Source of the DNA: Azospirillum sp. OGB3
GTDB taxonomy: Bacteria; Pseudomonadota; Alphaproteobacteria; Azospirillales; Azospirillaceae
NCBI RefSeq assembly: GCF_014192915.1
Contig: NZ_JACHYN010000003.1
Span: 434,001 to 498,000 of the forward strand
Direction of reading: 5' to 3'
DNA: 64,000 bases
Of this stretch, positions 51,923 to 60,687 are shown piece by piece. The notes below the pieces were generated by a model, which was not told where the DNA came from, searched no databases, and saw only the letters and a list, made by a program, of their open reading frames with translations. The translations under genes were made by a program, and so were the position numbers. Numbering within the stretch: the first letter of the stretch is position 1; every line of letters starts with the position of its first letter.

Positions 51923-53812
51923 ATGGAGACGGCGAGCACCATCATCCTGATCGGGTCGTCGCTGCTGATCGTCAGCATCCTGACGAGCTACCTAGCGCTG
52001 CGGATCGGCACGCCGCTGCTGCTGATCTTCCTCGGCGTCGGGCTGTTCGCCGGGGTCGACGGCGTCGGCGGCATCAGCTTCAACGACGCGGACAGCGCCT
52101 TCCTGATCGGCTCCATCGCGCTCGCCGTGATCCTCTTCGAGAGCGGCCTCGACACCAAGCTGTCCAGCTACCGCGCCGCCGCATGGCCGGCGCTCAGCCT
52201 CGCCACCTTCGGGGTGGCCATCACGTCCGGGGTGATCGGCGTCGCCGCGCATGTCCTGCTGGGCTTGCCCTGGATCGAATCCTTCCTGGTCGGCGCCGCG
52301 GTCAGCTCCACCGACGCCGCGGCCGTATTCTTCCTGCTGCGGGTCGGCGGGATCACCATCCGCGACCGCGTGCGCTCGACGCTGGAGATCGAATCCGGCA
52401 GCAACGACCCGACCGCGATCCTGCTGACCGCCATGCTGGTGGAGGCGGCGCTGCACGGCTGGGGCACGCCGCTGGAACTGGCCGGCTTCCTGGTCAAGCA
52501 GATCGCCGGCGGAGCGGTGCTGGGCATGCTGGGTGGGGCCGGGCTGGCCGCCTTCATCAACAAGGCGCGCCTCGACCCCGGCCTGAACCCGGTGGTCACC
52601 CTGGCCTTCGCCCTGTTCCTGTTCGCCGGCACGAACGAGCTGGGGGGCAGCGGCTTCCTGGCCGTCTACGCCGCCGGTCTCGTTGCCGGCAACGTGAAGC
52701 TGCGCGGTGCGCTGGGACTGCGGCAGTTCCACTCGGGCCTGACCTGGCTCAGCCAGATCGTCATGTTCGTCATGCTGGGCCTGTTCGCCACCCCGCACGA
52801 CTTCGGGGCCATCGCCCTGCCCGCCCTGGCCCTGGCCGTCCTGCTGATCCTGCTGGCGCGCCCGCTGGCGGTCTGGCTGTGCCTGCTGCCCTTCCGCTTC
52901 TCGGCCAACGAGAAGACCTTTATGGCCTGGGTCGGGCTGCGCGGCGCGGTGTCGATGCTGCTGGCGCTGGTCCCGATCCTCGGCGAGCTGCCGGGCGGAC
53001 AGGTGATCTTCAACACGGCCTTCCTCGTGGTGATCGTGTCGCTGGCCGTGCAGGGCTGGACCATCGGCCCGATGGCCCGCTGGTTGAAGCTGATCGTCCC
53101 GCCGCGGCGCGGCCCGGTCGAGCGGTTCGAGTTGGAACTGCCCGGCGGGGCCGACCAGGAGATGGTCGCCTACACCGTCCATCCCAAGAGCCCCGCCGCC
53201 CGCGGCCAGCGCACGCCGCGCTTCGCCCGCCCCTCCCTGGTCGTCCGCGACGGGCGCGTGGTGCCGTTGCACAAGGCGCGGACGCTTCAGGCCGGGGACA
53301 TGGTCTATCTGTTCACCCCGCCCAGCCAGTTGCCGCTGATCGACAAGCTGTTCGCCGAGAGCCGGCCGCTGGATCAGGACGACCGCGCCTTCTACGGCGA
53401 TTTGGCGCTGAATCCCGACGCCACGGTCGAGCAGATCGCCGAGATGTATGGCCTGCCCCTGTCGCTGGCCAACGCCCAGCGCTCACTGCGCGACCTGCTG
53501 CGCAACGAGTTCGGCGGCGCCTGCGAGCTGGGCGACCGGATGCGGATGGGCGGCGTCGAGCTGATCGTCCGCGACATGCAGGACGGGCAGATCACCTCGG
53601 TCGGCCTCGCGCTGGAGCCGTCGGCGATGGACAAGCCCCGCGTGCCGCTGTTCCAGAATCCGGAACGGTTTTGGCGGACGATCGAAGCCTGGTGGTCGAA
53701 ACGCTCCTTCCGCCGCTGGCAGCGCCGGGAAACCCGCCGCGGGCGCCTGCCCGCCTGTGCCATCGAGACACCCGCCCTGGCCGGGAAGGAACCGGAACGG
53801 CTGGACGGATGA
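51923..53812 (+). CDS. Potassium/proton antiporter (CvrA/NhaP2 type)
   Basis: A 629-residue CPA1-family antiporter. Ten or more transmembrane helices fill residues 1-400 (IILIGSSLLIVSILTSYLAL; FLVGAAVSSTDAAAVFFLLR; ESGSNDPTAILLTAMLVEAA contains the ion-binding SND motif). A cytosolic TrkA-C/CorC-like domain follows (LHKARTLQAGDMVYLFTPPS; LGDRMRMGGVELIVRDMQDG). This type exports K+ in exchange for H+, helping with osmotic or pH stress. The upstream open frame was trimmed to the ATG at 51923 with GAGG close by. Confidence 0.92.
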   Translation: METASTIILIGSSLLIVSILTSYLALRIGTPLLLIFLGVGLFAGVDGVGGISFNDADSAFLIGSIALAVILFESGLDTKLSSYRAAAWPALSLATFGVAITSGVIGVAAHVLLGLPWIESFLVGAAVSSTDAAAVFFLLRVGGITIRDRVRSTLEIESGSNDPTAILLTAMLVEAALHGWGTPLELAGFLVKQIAGGAVLGMLGGAGLAAFINKARLDPGLNPVVTLAFALFLFAGTNELGGSGFLAVYAAGLVAGNVKLRGALGLRQFHSGLTWLSQIVMFVMLGLFATPHDFGAIALPALALAVLLILLARPLAVWLCLLPFRFSANEKTFMAWVGLRGAVSMLLALVPILGELPGGQVIFNTAFLVVIVSLAVQGWTIGPMARWLKLIVPPRRGPVERFELELPGGADQEMVAYTVHPKSPAARGQRTPRFARPSLVVRDGRVVPLHKARTLQAGDMVYLFTPPSQLPLIDKLFAESRPLDQDDRAFYGDLALNPDATVEQIAEMYGLPLSLANAQRSLRDLLRNEFGGACELGDRMRMGGVELIVRDMQDGQITSVGLALEPSAMDKPRVPLFQNPERFWRTIEAWWSKRSFRRWQRRETRRGRLPACAIETPALAGKEPERLDG

Positions 53813-53840
53813 TCCACCTTCGGGCGTTCCCGCCGGATGC

Positions 53841-55976
53841 TCAGGCCATCGCGGGCTGCTGGGCGCGGACCATCGCCGCGAAGGCGTCCGGGGCGGCGGG
53901 GCGGCCGAACAGATACCCCTGGAGCAGGTCGCAGCCGACGGACACCAGAAAGTCCCGCTGCTCCTCCGTCTCGACCCCTTCGGCCACCGTGACGAGGCCG
54001 AGACCGTGCGCCATGCCGACCGCCGCGCGGACCAGCGCCCCATTCTTCAGGTTGTCCGGGATGTCCGCCATGAAGGCGCGGTCGATCTTCAGCTTCGACA
54101 CCGGAAGCTGCTGCACGTAGCTGAGCGACGAATAGCCCGAGCCGAAATCGTCGATGGCCACCTGGACGTCGATGGCCTCCAGCTCCGTCAGGGTCTGCAC
54201 GGCGGCTTTCAGGTCGCGCACCGCCGCCTGCTCGGTGATCTCCAGCCCCAGCCGCCCCCGCAACTCCGGATGGCGGCCCAACAGATCCTCAAGACGGGCG
54301 CTGAGGTTGCCGCGCAGGAACTGCGGGCCGGAAATGTTGATGAAGATCTGCTTGGGCAGAGTGCCCGCTTTCTCCCACACGGCCATCTGCTCGACGACCG
54401 CGGTCAGCACCCAGTCGGTGATGGGGACGATCAGGCCGCTTTCCTCGGCGACCGGAATGAATTCGCCGGGCGAAACCGGACCCAGCGTGTGCTGGTTCCA
54501 GCGCAACAGCGCCTCCGCCCCGACGATCCGGCCGGAGCGGGCCTCGACGATGGGCTGGTAGGCCATGTGCAGCTCGTTCCGCTCGATGGCGTGGGCGAGA
54601 TGCATGGTCAGGAACATGCGCCGGGTCGCCGCCGCGGCCATCTCCGGGGTGTAGAAGCAGACGGCGTTGCCGCCGTTGTGCTGGGCGGCCTGAAGCGCCA
54701 GCTTGGCCTTGGCGTTCAGCTCCTCCAGCGTGCGGATGTCGGCGTCCTGCACCGCGGCGCCGATGGACAGGCGCAGCCGCACCCAGTGGCGGTCGGCGTA
54801 GATGGAGGCGGTCAGACGGTCGTGCAGCAGATCGGCCAGCGTCTCCGCCTGCTCCGCGCTCTCGACGCGGGACAGGGCGGCGAACTCGTCGGCGGCGATG
54901 CGGCAGACGTAAGTCTGCTGCGGCAGCACTTCCGTCACCCGGCTGACCATCGCCTTCAGCGCGGCGTCGCCGACATGGAAGCCGAACGCCTCGTTGATGT
55001 CGCTGAACTGGTCCACGTCGAGCGCGTAGAGCGCGAACAGCCCCCCTTCCTGGCCTGGAAAGGGCGTGGCCAGCACGGCCTCGCACTCCTCCAGGAAGGC
55101 CGTGCGGGTCAGGACGCCGGTCAGCGGGTCGTGCCGGGCGAGATAGGTCGCCCGCTGTTCCGCCGCCAACCGCTCGGAGATGTCGCGGATGATGCCGACG
55201 AACACGATCTCGCGCGCCAGGCGGGCCTGGCCGACGCTGAGATGAATCGGGAACACCGCGCCGTCCTTGCGCCGGCCCAGCGCGTCGCGCCCGATGCCGA
55301 TGATCTTGGCCCGCTCCGTCTCCAGATAGCTGCCGATGTATTTGTCATGATCGCGGGAGAAGGGGGGCGGCATCAGGACGGAGACGTTCCGCCCGATCAA
55401 CTCCTCCTCGTCGTAGCCGAACAGATCGCGGCAGGACCGGTTGACCGTCCGGATGATGCCGTGGCGGTCCGCCACCACCACCCCATCCACCGCCGCGTCG
55501 AGCAGCGTCGTCACGAAAGGGTCGCGGCGCAGGACGAAATCGGCGATGCGGGCCGGGTCGGCCACATCCTGGAACAGGCCGAGAAATCCCTGGACTCCGT
55601 CACCGGTGCGGTGGGGAAGGACGCTGCCGGTCAGCACGCCGCGTCCGCCGTCCGCCCGCTCGACCTCGCAATCCACCGGAGCGGCCTCACCAGTCTGGCC
55701 GGAGCGGTCCAGCGCCTGCACGACGGCGCGCGCCAGGGGATGATCGAACTCAGCCAGCGAACGCCCCGTCAAAGCGTCGGGTGACGTTCGCAATGCGACA
55801 GCGAAGACGGGGTTGGCGAACAGGCAGCACCGCCCGGCGTCGGCGTAGACCAACGCGAAGGAAGCCTGATGCATGAGGCTTTCGGCCAGCGACGCCAGAA
55901 ACGCCGATGTGGTCGGCATTGCCGGTGTGGGCGGGCCGCCAGGCCCCTGATGCTCTGCCGGAGACACGTTGGACAA
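53841..55976 (-). CDS. PAS-GGDEF-EAL protein, degenerate GGDEF and FixL-like PAS
   Basis: A 711-residue soluble c-di-GMP protein: a PAS-like region about 30-140, a second PAS about 155-268, GGDEF about 275-443, EAL about 455-705. The EAL site is intact (EAL at 488-490, NISGPQF, DDFGSGYSSL, AEGVET), so phosphodiesterase activity is likely. The GGDEF signature reads AADEF (361-365), so cyclase activity is doubtful; such domains can bind GTP as regulators. The second PAS has PPPFSRDHDKYIGSYLETER with His210 at the FixL haem-ligand position. The start is uncertain (TTG at 55976, GTG at 55967 or ATG at 55919). Confidence 0.9.
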   Translation of the reverse strand: MSNVSPAEHQGPGGPPTPAMPTTSAFLASLAESLMHQASFALVYADAGRCCLFANPVFAVALRTSPDALTGRSLAEFDHPLARAVVQALDRSGQTGEAAPVDCEVERADGGRGVLTGSVLPHRTGDGVQGFLGLFQDVADPARIADFVLRRDPFVTTLLDAAVDGVVVADRHGIIRTVNRSCRDLFGYDEEELIGRNVSVLMPPPFSRDHDKYIGSYLETERAKIIGIGRDALGRRKDGAVFPIHLSVGQARLAREIVFVGIIRDISERLAAEQRATYLARHDPLTGVLTRTAFLEECEAVLATPFPGQEGGLFALYALDVDQFSDINEAFGFHVGDAALKAMVSRVTEVLPQQTYVCRIAADEFAALSRVESAEQAETLADLLHDRLTASIYADRHWVRLRLSIGAAVQDADIRTLEELNAKAKLALQAAQHNGGNAVCFYTPEMAAAATRRMFLTMHLAHAIERNELHMAYQPIVEARSGRIVGAEALLRWNQHTLGPVSPGEFIPVAEESGLIVPITDWVLTAVVEQMAVWEKAGTLPKQIFINISGPQFLRGNLSARLEDLLGRHPELRGRLGLEITEQAAVRDLKAAVQTLTELEAIDVQVAIDDFGSGYSSLSYVQQLPVSKLKIDRAFMADIPDNLKNGALVRAAVGMAHGLGLVTVAEGVETEEQRDFLVSVGCDLLQGYLFGRPAAPDAFAAMVRAQQPAMA

Positions 55977-56262
55977 AACCGTACCCGCTCACCAAAACGC
56001 CCCCGAGGCCCGGTACGAGGCCCGATACCCAAGGGTGCACAGAAACCGAGTTGTCATTATGACGGCTTGCGGAGCATTTTCCAACAAATTGCGGCGAAAT
56101 CACAACATCTGTTGCATCCAACCCTCCCCGAACCACAACCCGAGGCAGGAGAACGCCGTCGCGTTTCACCCGGAGGAACAGCGTCGGCAAGCGAAGCCAA
56201 CCCTCCAGGATCTACGCCTTTTGATATACACCAGGACGGAGCGGGAGGCAACATGCCCCCCT
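55977..56262. other. Gene-free stretch between the EAL protein and rpoH
   Basis: 286 bp, AT-richer than its surroundings around 56050-56120. It presumably holds the promoter of the PAS-GGDEF-EAL gene and the 3' end of rpoH; no clear consensus or terminator is visible. Confidence 0.4.
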
Positions 56263-57138
56263 TTACGCCGCTGCGGCGAGTTCCCGCACCCGCTGGGACA
56301 GTTTCTGGAAGGCACGCTCCTCGATCTGGCGGATGCGTTCACGGCTGACGCCATAGACGGCGGCCAGATCCTCCAGCGTCTTCGGCGACGGGCTGAGGCG
56401 GCGGGCGGTCAGGATGTCGCGCTCGCGATCCTTCAGAACCGCCATCGCGTCGCGCAGCAGGGCGCTGCGGTGCGTCGCCTCGTCGCGCTCCAGAAGGCTG
56501 TCCTCGGCGTTCGGGCGCTCGTCGGGCAGGAAGTCCTGCATTTCCGCGGTCCCCTCCCCGGCGGAGAGCGGCGCGTTCAGCGAGGCGACCGGCTGGACGA
56601 AGCGGCGGTTCACCGCCACCACGTCGCTTTCCGGAACGTCGAGTTCCTGGGCGATGCGGGACACGCTTTCCGGCTTCAGGTCGCCGTTGCCGAACTCGCC
56701 CAGCTTGCGTTTCAGGCGGGACAGGCCGAAGAAGAGCTTCTTCTGGGCGCCGGTGGTGCCCAGCTTCACGAGGCTCCAGGAGCGCAGGATGTATTCCTGG
56801 ATGGACGCCTTGATCCACCACATCGCGTAGGTGGACAGGCGGAAACCACGGTCCGGTTCGAATTTGCGGACGGCGGTCATCAGGCCGATGTTGCCCTCGC
56901 CGACCAGATCGGTCATCGGCAGGCCGTAGCCGCGGAAGCCGGTGGCGATCTTGACGACCAGACGCAGATGGCTGGTCACCAGCTTGCGGGCCGCCTCCAT
57001 GTCGCCATGCTGGCGCCATGCGGTGGCCAGCACATACTCCTCCTCCGCGCCCAGAACGGGGAAGCGGTGGACCTGTTCGATGTAACGGGACAGCGACTCG
57101 CCGGGAAAAGGCGTGGTCAGCGTCAATGCGGTGCTCAT
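56263..57138 (-). CDS. rpoH: RNA polymerase sigma-32 (RpoH)
   Basis: A 291-residue heat-shock sigma factor. Region 2 is clear: LVVKIATGFRGYGLPMTDLV then GEGNIGLMTAVRKFEP and FRLSTYAMWWIKASIQEYIL. QKKLFFGLSRLKRK (about 132-145) is the RpoH box that separates it from other sigma70 proteins. Region 4 ends with LAAVYGVSRERIRQIEERAF. It directs chaperone and protease genes. GAGGA precedes the ATG, and a sigma70/RpoH-like promoter lies upstream. Azospirilla carry more than one rpoH; which copy this is cannot be told. Confidence 0.95.
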   Translation of the reverse strand: MSTALTLTTPFPGESLSRYIEQVHRFPVLGAEEEYVLATAWRQHGDMEAARKLVTSHLRLVVKIATGFRGYGLPMTDLVGEGNIGLMTAVRKFEPDRGFRLSTYAMWWIKASIQEYILRSWSLVKLGTTGAQKKLFFGLSRLKRKLGEFGNGDLKPESVSRIAQELDVPESDVVAVNRRFVQPVASLNAPLSAGEGTAEMQDFLPDERPNAEDSLLERDEATHRSALLRDAMAVLKDRERDILTARRLSPSPKTLEDLAAVYGVSRERIRQIEERAFQKLSQRVRELAAAA

Positions 57139-57218
57139 GTCACATCCTCTTGAAAGCGATATGACCCAATCCGCCGGCCCCCGTGATGGGCGGCCAGCAG
57201 CCCCCTTGCGAAGGCCGC

Positions 57219-57246
57219 TTATAGTTTACGCGGACGGCCCCTCAAG
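57219..57246 (-). promoter_or_regulatory. Probable rpoH promoter
   Basis: On the minus strand CTTGAG (57246-57241) and CTATAA (57224-57219) are 16 bp apart, about 80 bp before rpoH. The CTTGA and CTATA parts fit both housekeeping and RpoH consensus in alphaproteobacteria, so autoregulation is possible. Confidence 0.5.
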
Positions 57247-57380
57247 TCAACGCCATGCGGGCATGACTGTCGGCACCCCTGACGTCGCTGCATGGCCGCC
57301 CCTCTCCCATAAACGGGACGTAAACCACCTCGGCCTTAATCAGGTTGGCAAAATGCCGAACCACGAGAGGGCAGACTCCG

Positions 57381-57755
57381 ATGGCCGACATCCTCGTCGT
57401 CGATGACGACCCGGTATCCCTCACCATCGTCACCAAGATCTTGGAGAAGGAAGGCAACACCGTGACCGGCTGCAGCAACGCGCGGGCGGCCATCGAAGCC
57501 TTGACCTTCCATGAATTCGACCTTCTGGTCACCGACCTCATCATGCCGGACCATGACGGGTTCGAGGTCATCCAAGCGGCCAGGAACCTTCGTTCGGGCC
57601 TGCGGATCATCGTCCTGTCCGGAATTGACGAGCGGGTGCCGCCGGAACTGACCATGCAGGCCCTGACCAAGCTGGGCGTCGCCCGGATGGTCCGAAAGCC
57701 GATCAAGCCGGCCGTGCTGGCCTCCGAGGTGCTGGCGGTGCTGATCGGCGGCTGA
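57381..57755 (+). CDS. Single-domain response regulator
   Basis: A 124-residue receiver domain protein. MADILVVDDDPVSLTIVTKI holds the acidic pair, LLVTDLIMPDHDGFEV the phospho-acceptor Asp, IVLSGID the Ser/Thr position and MVRKPIKP the Lys. No output domain, so it acts by protein contact. It is divergent from rpoH and not next to a kinase. The ATG at 57381 has GAGAGG upstream. Confidence 0.88.
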   Translation: MADILVVDDDPVSLTIVTKILEKEGNTVTGCSNARAAIEALTFHEFDLLVTDLIMPDHDGFEVIQAARNLRSGLRIIVLSGIDERVPPELTMQALTKLGVARMVRKPIKPAVLASEVLAVLIGG

Positions 57756-57859
57756 TCGGCGTTGCTCCAGGCGGCGTATGGCTTCCTTGCGATTGCGTCG
57801 GAAGGGGGCTTGCCTCACCCTGCCCTCGCAGACCCGCCTCTCCGCCCAGGGAAGCCCGC

Positions 57860-58870
57860 ATGACACGCATGGCGCTCACCGCCCTCCTGTCCGCCAGCCT
57901 GTTCACGGGTGCGCTGACTTTTGCCGGACCTGCTGAGGCGGAGGCGCCGGCCTTTGGGTCGCCGGTCGATTGCCGGGTCGGGGAGACCTGCTTCATCCAG
58001 AATTACGTCGACGAGGACTCCGGCCCCGGCTGGCGCGACCATGCCTGCGGGCGGCTCAGCTATGACGGCCACGACGGCACGGACTTCCGCCTGCCCGACT
58101 ACACGGCGATGGACAAGGGCGTCGCCGTGCTGGCCGCGGCCGCGGGCACCGTCCTGAGGGTGCGCGACGGCATGGAGGATGTGAACGTCAACGTGATCGG
58201 GCGCGACACGGTGATGAAGGTCGGGGGTGGAAACCTCGTCATCATTGAGCATGGCGACGGCTGGCAGACGGTTTACCTGCACATGAAACGCGGCAGCGTC
58301 GCGGTGACCCCCGGCCAGCGGGTGGAGGCCGGGCAACGGCTGGGCGAGGTCGGGCTGTCGGGGCTGACCGAGTTCCCCCATCTGCATTTCGGCGTGCGCC
58401 ACAACGGGGCGGTCGTTGACCCCTTCGTCGGCCAGCAGCCCTTCACCGCCTGCGGCCAGACCATGGCGCCGCTGTGGAACGCCGCCACGGCCAAGGCGCT
58501 GGCCTACCGGCCGACCGCCGGCCTCAGCGCCGGCTTCGCCACCAGCCGGGTTCCGGAGGCTGAGCCGGCCCGCCACGGCGAGTTTGCCGGGGAGGAACTG
58601 ACGGCGGACTCGCCCCTGCTGGTTCTGTGGTCCGACATCATGGGCGTCCGCGACGGCGACACCCAGCGTATCCGCATCCTCGACGGCGATGGGCGCACCC
58701 TGTTCGACAACAGCAAGGGCATCACCGGGGACAAGGCCGCGTGGTTTTCCTATCAGGGGTTGAAGCGCCCGGCCTCGGGATGGCCGAAGGGACCCTACAA
58801 GGGCATCGTGACCCTGGCCCGCGACGGCAAGACGGTGGTCACGCTGGAGCGCCGCCTGGACGTTCGCTGA
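57860..58870 (+). CDS. Exported M23-family metallopeptidase
   Basis: A 336-residue protein with signal peptide (ALTALLSASLFTGALTFAGP). The LytM/M23 zinc site shows as YDGHDGTDFRLPDY (HxxxD ligands, near residue 72) and FPHLHFGVRHNGAVVDP (HxH, near 174). The region after 230 is a family-specific C-terminal domain (LVLWSDIMGVRDGDTQRIRI). Such enzymes cut peptide cross-links in peptidoglycan, or act as scaffolds if degenerate; the ligands here look intact. Context gives no partner. Confidence 0.88.
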   Translation: MTRMALTALLSASLFTGALTFAGPAEAEAPAFGSPVDCRVGETCFIQNYVDEDSGPGWRDHACGRLSYDGHDGTDFRLPDYTAMDKGVAVLAAAAGTVLRVRDGMEDVNVNVIGRDTVMKVGGGNLVIIEHGDGWQTVYLHMKRGSVAVTPGQRVEAGQRLGEVGLSGLTEFPHLHFGVRHNGAVVDPFVGQQPFTACGQTMAPLWNAATAKALAYRPTAGLSAGFATSRVPEAEPARHGEFAGEELTADSPLLVLWSDIMGVRDGDTQRIRILDGDGRTLFDNSKGITGDKAAWFSYQGLKRPASGWPKGPYKGIVTLARDGKTVVTLERRLDVR

Positions 58871-58885
58871 CGCCCCGCCGTCCGA

Positions 58886-59344
58886 TCATCGGGCCGATCC
58901 CGACGTCATGCGGTCGGGGACGCCTTGGGTCAGCAACGTGGTCAGCCAGCGGAAGTTCGGCGCGCTTTCGGCCTGGAGAGCGCTCTGGACCACCTGCATG
59001 GCCTCCTCGGCGTTGGGCGCCCGCATGTCAGGCGTGTGGCCTTCGGCAGTCTGGCCGTCCGATGCCTTGTCCGCACCGCTCTGCGCGAAGACGCTGACGG
59101 CGCCGACGCCCAGCCGGTGGGCGATCGCCGAACTCCCCGTGACCGGCCCCGCCGCGGTGGAGGTCATCAGTCCGGAGGCGCCGTCGTCCACACCGCCGAC
59201 ACCGTTCAACTGCTCCAGCATCGCGGCGAACTGGCCGGCGAGTTCCCCCGCCTGCCGGGGCGCGCCCGTGCCTTTGCGCTCCAGAAGCTCTTCAGCCCGG
59301 ATGCGCATCAACTGGGAAGCGTCGGCGTTTGCCGGTATCGACAT
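58886..59344 (-). CDS. Hypothetical protein
   Basis: A 152-residue Ala/Gly/Ser-rich protein of unknown function. It begins MSIPANADASQLMRIRAEEL and has a second helical part near its end (APNAEEAMQVVQSALQAESA, RWLTTLLTQGVPDRMTSGSA). The pattern of helix - disordered Gly/Ser centre - helix resembles secreted flagellar-export or rod-type small proteins, but this is weak. No transmembrane segment. The start is ATG at 59344 with GCAGGG upstream. It converges on the M23 gene. Confidence 0.55.
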   Translation of the reverse strand: MSIPANADASQLMRIRAEELLERKGTGAPRQAGELAGQFAAMLEQLNGVGGVDDGASGLMTSTAAGPVTGSSAIAHRLGVGAVSVFAQSGADKASDGQTAEGHTPDMRAPNAEEAMQVVQSALQAESAPNFRWLTTLLTQGVPDRMTSGSAR

Positions 59345-59474
59345 GGTGCGTGGACCCTGCGGCGTTCGGCTGCCGGATCAGGGCAAGCAAGCGACGGGCC
59401 ATCATCGGAATGGGCCGACGGCCGGTCGGTTCGGTTCCCCTGCCGCCCGGGTGCCCGGCAAAAATTTCCGCCCC

Positions 59475-59516
59475 ACCCGGCAAGAATGACCGTCCGACCG
59501 GCAAGAATGACCCTGC
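59475..59516 (+). repeat. Two-copy ~21-bp direct repeat
   Basis: ACCCGGCAAGAATGACCGTCCG and the following ACCGGCAAGAATGACCCTGCGG share the 15-base core CCGGCAAGAATGACC. They lie between the hypothetical gene and the YajQ gene. Confidence 0.6.
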
Positions 59517-59532
59517 GGAGCCTTGCCGCCGG

Positions 59533-60021
59533 TCAGTCCCGGAAGTTCAGATACTGCAGGGGCTGCTCGATCTTCAGCCCGCGCACCAGGGCGATGGCGT
59601 CCTGGAGGTCGTCGCGCTTCTTTCCGGTGACGCGCAGTTCATCGCCCTGGATGGAGACCTGGACCTTCATCTTGGCGTCCTTGATCGCCTTGACGATGGT
59701 CTTGCCGAGGTCCTGGGCGATGCCCTGCTTGACCGTGACGACTTGGCGCAGCGCGTCGCCGGCCGCCCGCTCCGGCGGCTTGGAATAGTCGAGCGCGCCG
59801 GCGTCCAGCTTGCGCCGGGTGACGTAGACCCGCAGCAGCTCCTGCATCTGCTCCAGTTTGGGACCGTCATCGGCCAGCAGGGTGATGTCGTTCTCGGTGC
59901 GCTCCACGGTGCAGCGCGAGCCCTTGAAGTCGAAGCGGGTCTCGATCTCGCGGCGCATGCCGTTCAGCGCGTTGTCGATTTCGTGAATGTCGGTCTTGGA
60001 CACGATGTCGAAGGACGGCAT
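59533..60021 (-). CDS. YajQ-family nucleotide/c-di-GMP-binding protein
   Basis: A 162-residue protein of the YajQ family. MPSFDIVSKTDIHEIDNALN and FDFKGSRCTVERTENDITLL are the signature, and KMKVQVSIQGDELRVTGKKR with DDLQDAIALVRGLKIEQPLQ the C-terminal repeat. Members bind c-di-GMP and/or nucleic acids; in Xanthomonas the homologue is a c-di-GMP effector. The ATG at 60021 follows GAGAG. It is a second c-di-GMP-linked gene in this window after the PAS-GGDEF-EAL gene. Confidence 0.92.
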   Translation of the reverse strand: MPSFDIVSKTDIHEIDNALNGMRREIETRFDFKGSRCTVERTENDITLLADDGPKLEQMQELLRVYVTRRKLDAGALDYSKPPERAAGDALRQVVTVKQGIAQDLGKTIVKAIKDAKMKVQVSIQGDELRVTGKKRDDLQDAIALVRGLKIEQPLQYLNFRD

Positions 60022-60128
60022 GGGACTCTCTTTGCTCAAGCGGGGTGATTCGCGGAACCGTAGACGAGGCCGCACCCCGCCTTCAAGGGCCTGCACGAAG
60101 GCCGTGACGGAAAACGGCCTGTCGGGAA

Positions 60129-60665
60129 TCAGGTCGGCTGGCCGGGGTGCTGGAACTCGATCCCCGGATTGCCGCCCGGTCCGCCGTTGCCGGGGGCGTT
60201 CTCGTAGGGCTTGTCCGGCATCTTCGGCTGCGGCTGCGCGTAGAAACGCGGCTCCCGGTCGTCCCAGGACCGCTCAAAGGGCAGCCGCATCATCGGGTTG
60301 GTGCCGTTGCGCTGGGCCTCGCGCTGGGCTTCCTGCAACTGCTCCGCCATGCGGCGATCCCAAGGCAGGCGGTAGAGGTTGGGCGCCTGCTCCCAAAGGA
60401 GGGTGAGGTAGATGGCTTCGTTCTCCACCAGCGTGGCGCTCAGCACCTTCGCCTCGCGGACGTTGGCCCCCATCCATTCCAGCGTGACCGGCTTCGCGCG
60501 GCCCAGCAGCGCCGCCGGTGCGGCGTAGGCCGCCGGCAGCAGCAGGGCGAACAGCAGCAGGATCACCACGCGCGCCATCCGGCTGCGCGTCCAGCGCAAG
60601 GCCGACAGGACGAGCAGCAGGGTGACGACGGCGACGAAGCCGAAGATGACGGTCAGGCTTTCCAT
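60129..60665 (-). CDS. Third gene of the ExbB/ExbD-like operon, membrane protein of unknown function
   Basis: A 178-residue protein with two N-terminal hydrophobic helices (MESLTVIFGFVAVVTLLLVL; ARVVILLLFALLLPAAYAAP) and a soluble domain with LEWMGANVREAKVLSATLVE and NEAIYLTLLWEQAPNLYRLP, followed by RRMAEQLQEAQREAQRNG. The C-terminus is Pro/Gly-rich (PGNGGPGGNPGIEFQHPGQP). No family recognised. It is 22 bp downstream of the ExbD-like gene and in the same operon, so it likely belongs to the same membrane complex. Confidence 0.65.
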   Translation of the reverse strand: MESLTVIFGFVAVVTLLLVLSALRWTRSRMARVVILLLFALLLPAAYAAPAALLGRAKPVTLEWMGANVREAKVLSATLVENEAIYLTLLWEQAPNLYRLPWDRRMAEQLQEAQREAQRNGTNPMMRLPFERSWDDREPRFYAQPQPKMPDKPYENAPGNGGPGGNPGIEFQHPGQPT

Positions 60666-60687
60666 GGCGCACTCTCGATCCGACGGG

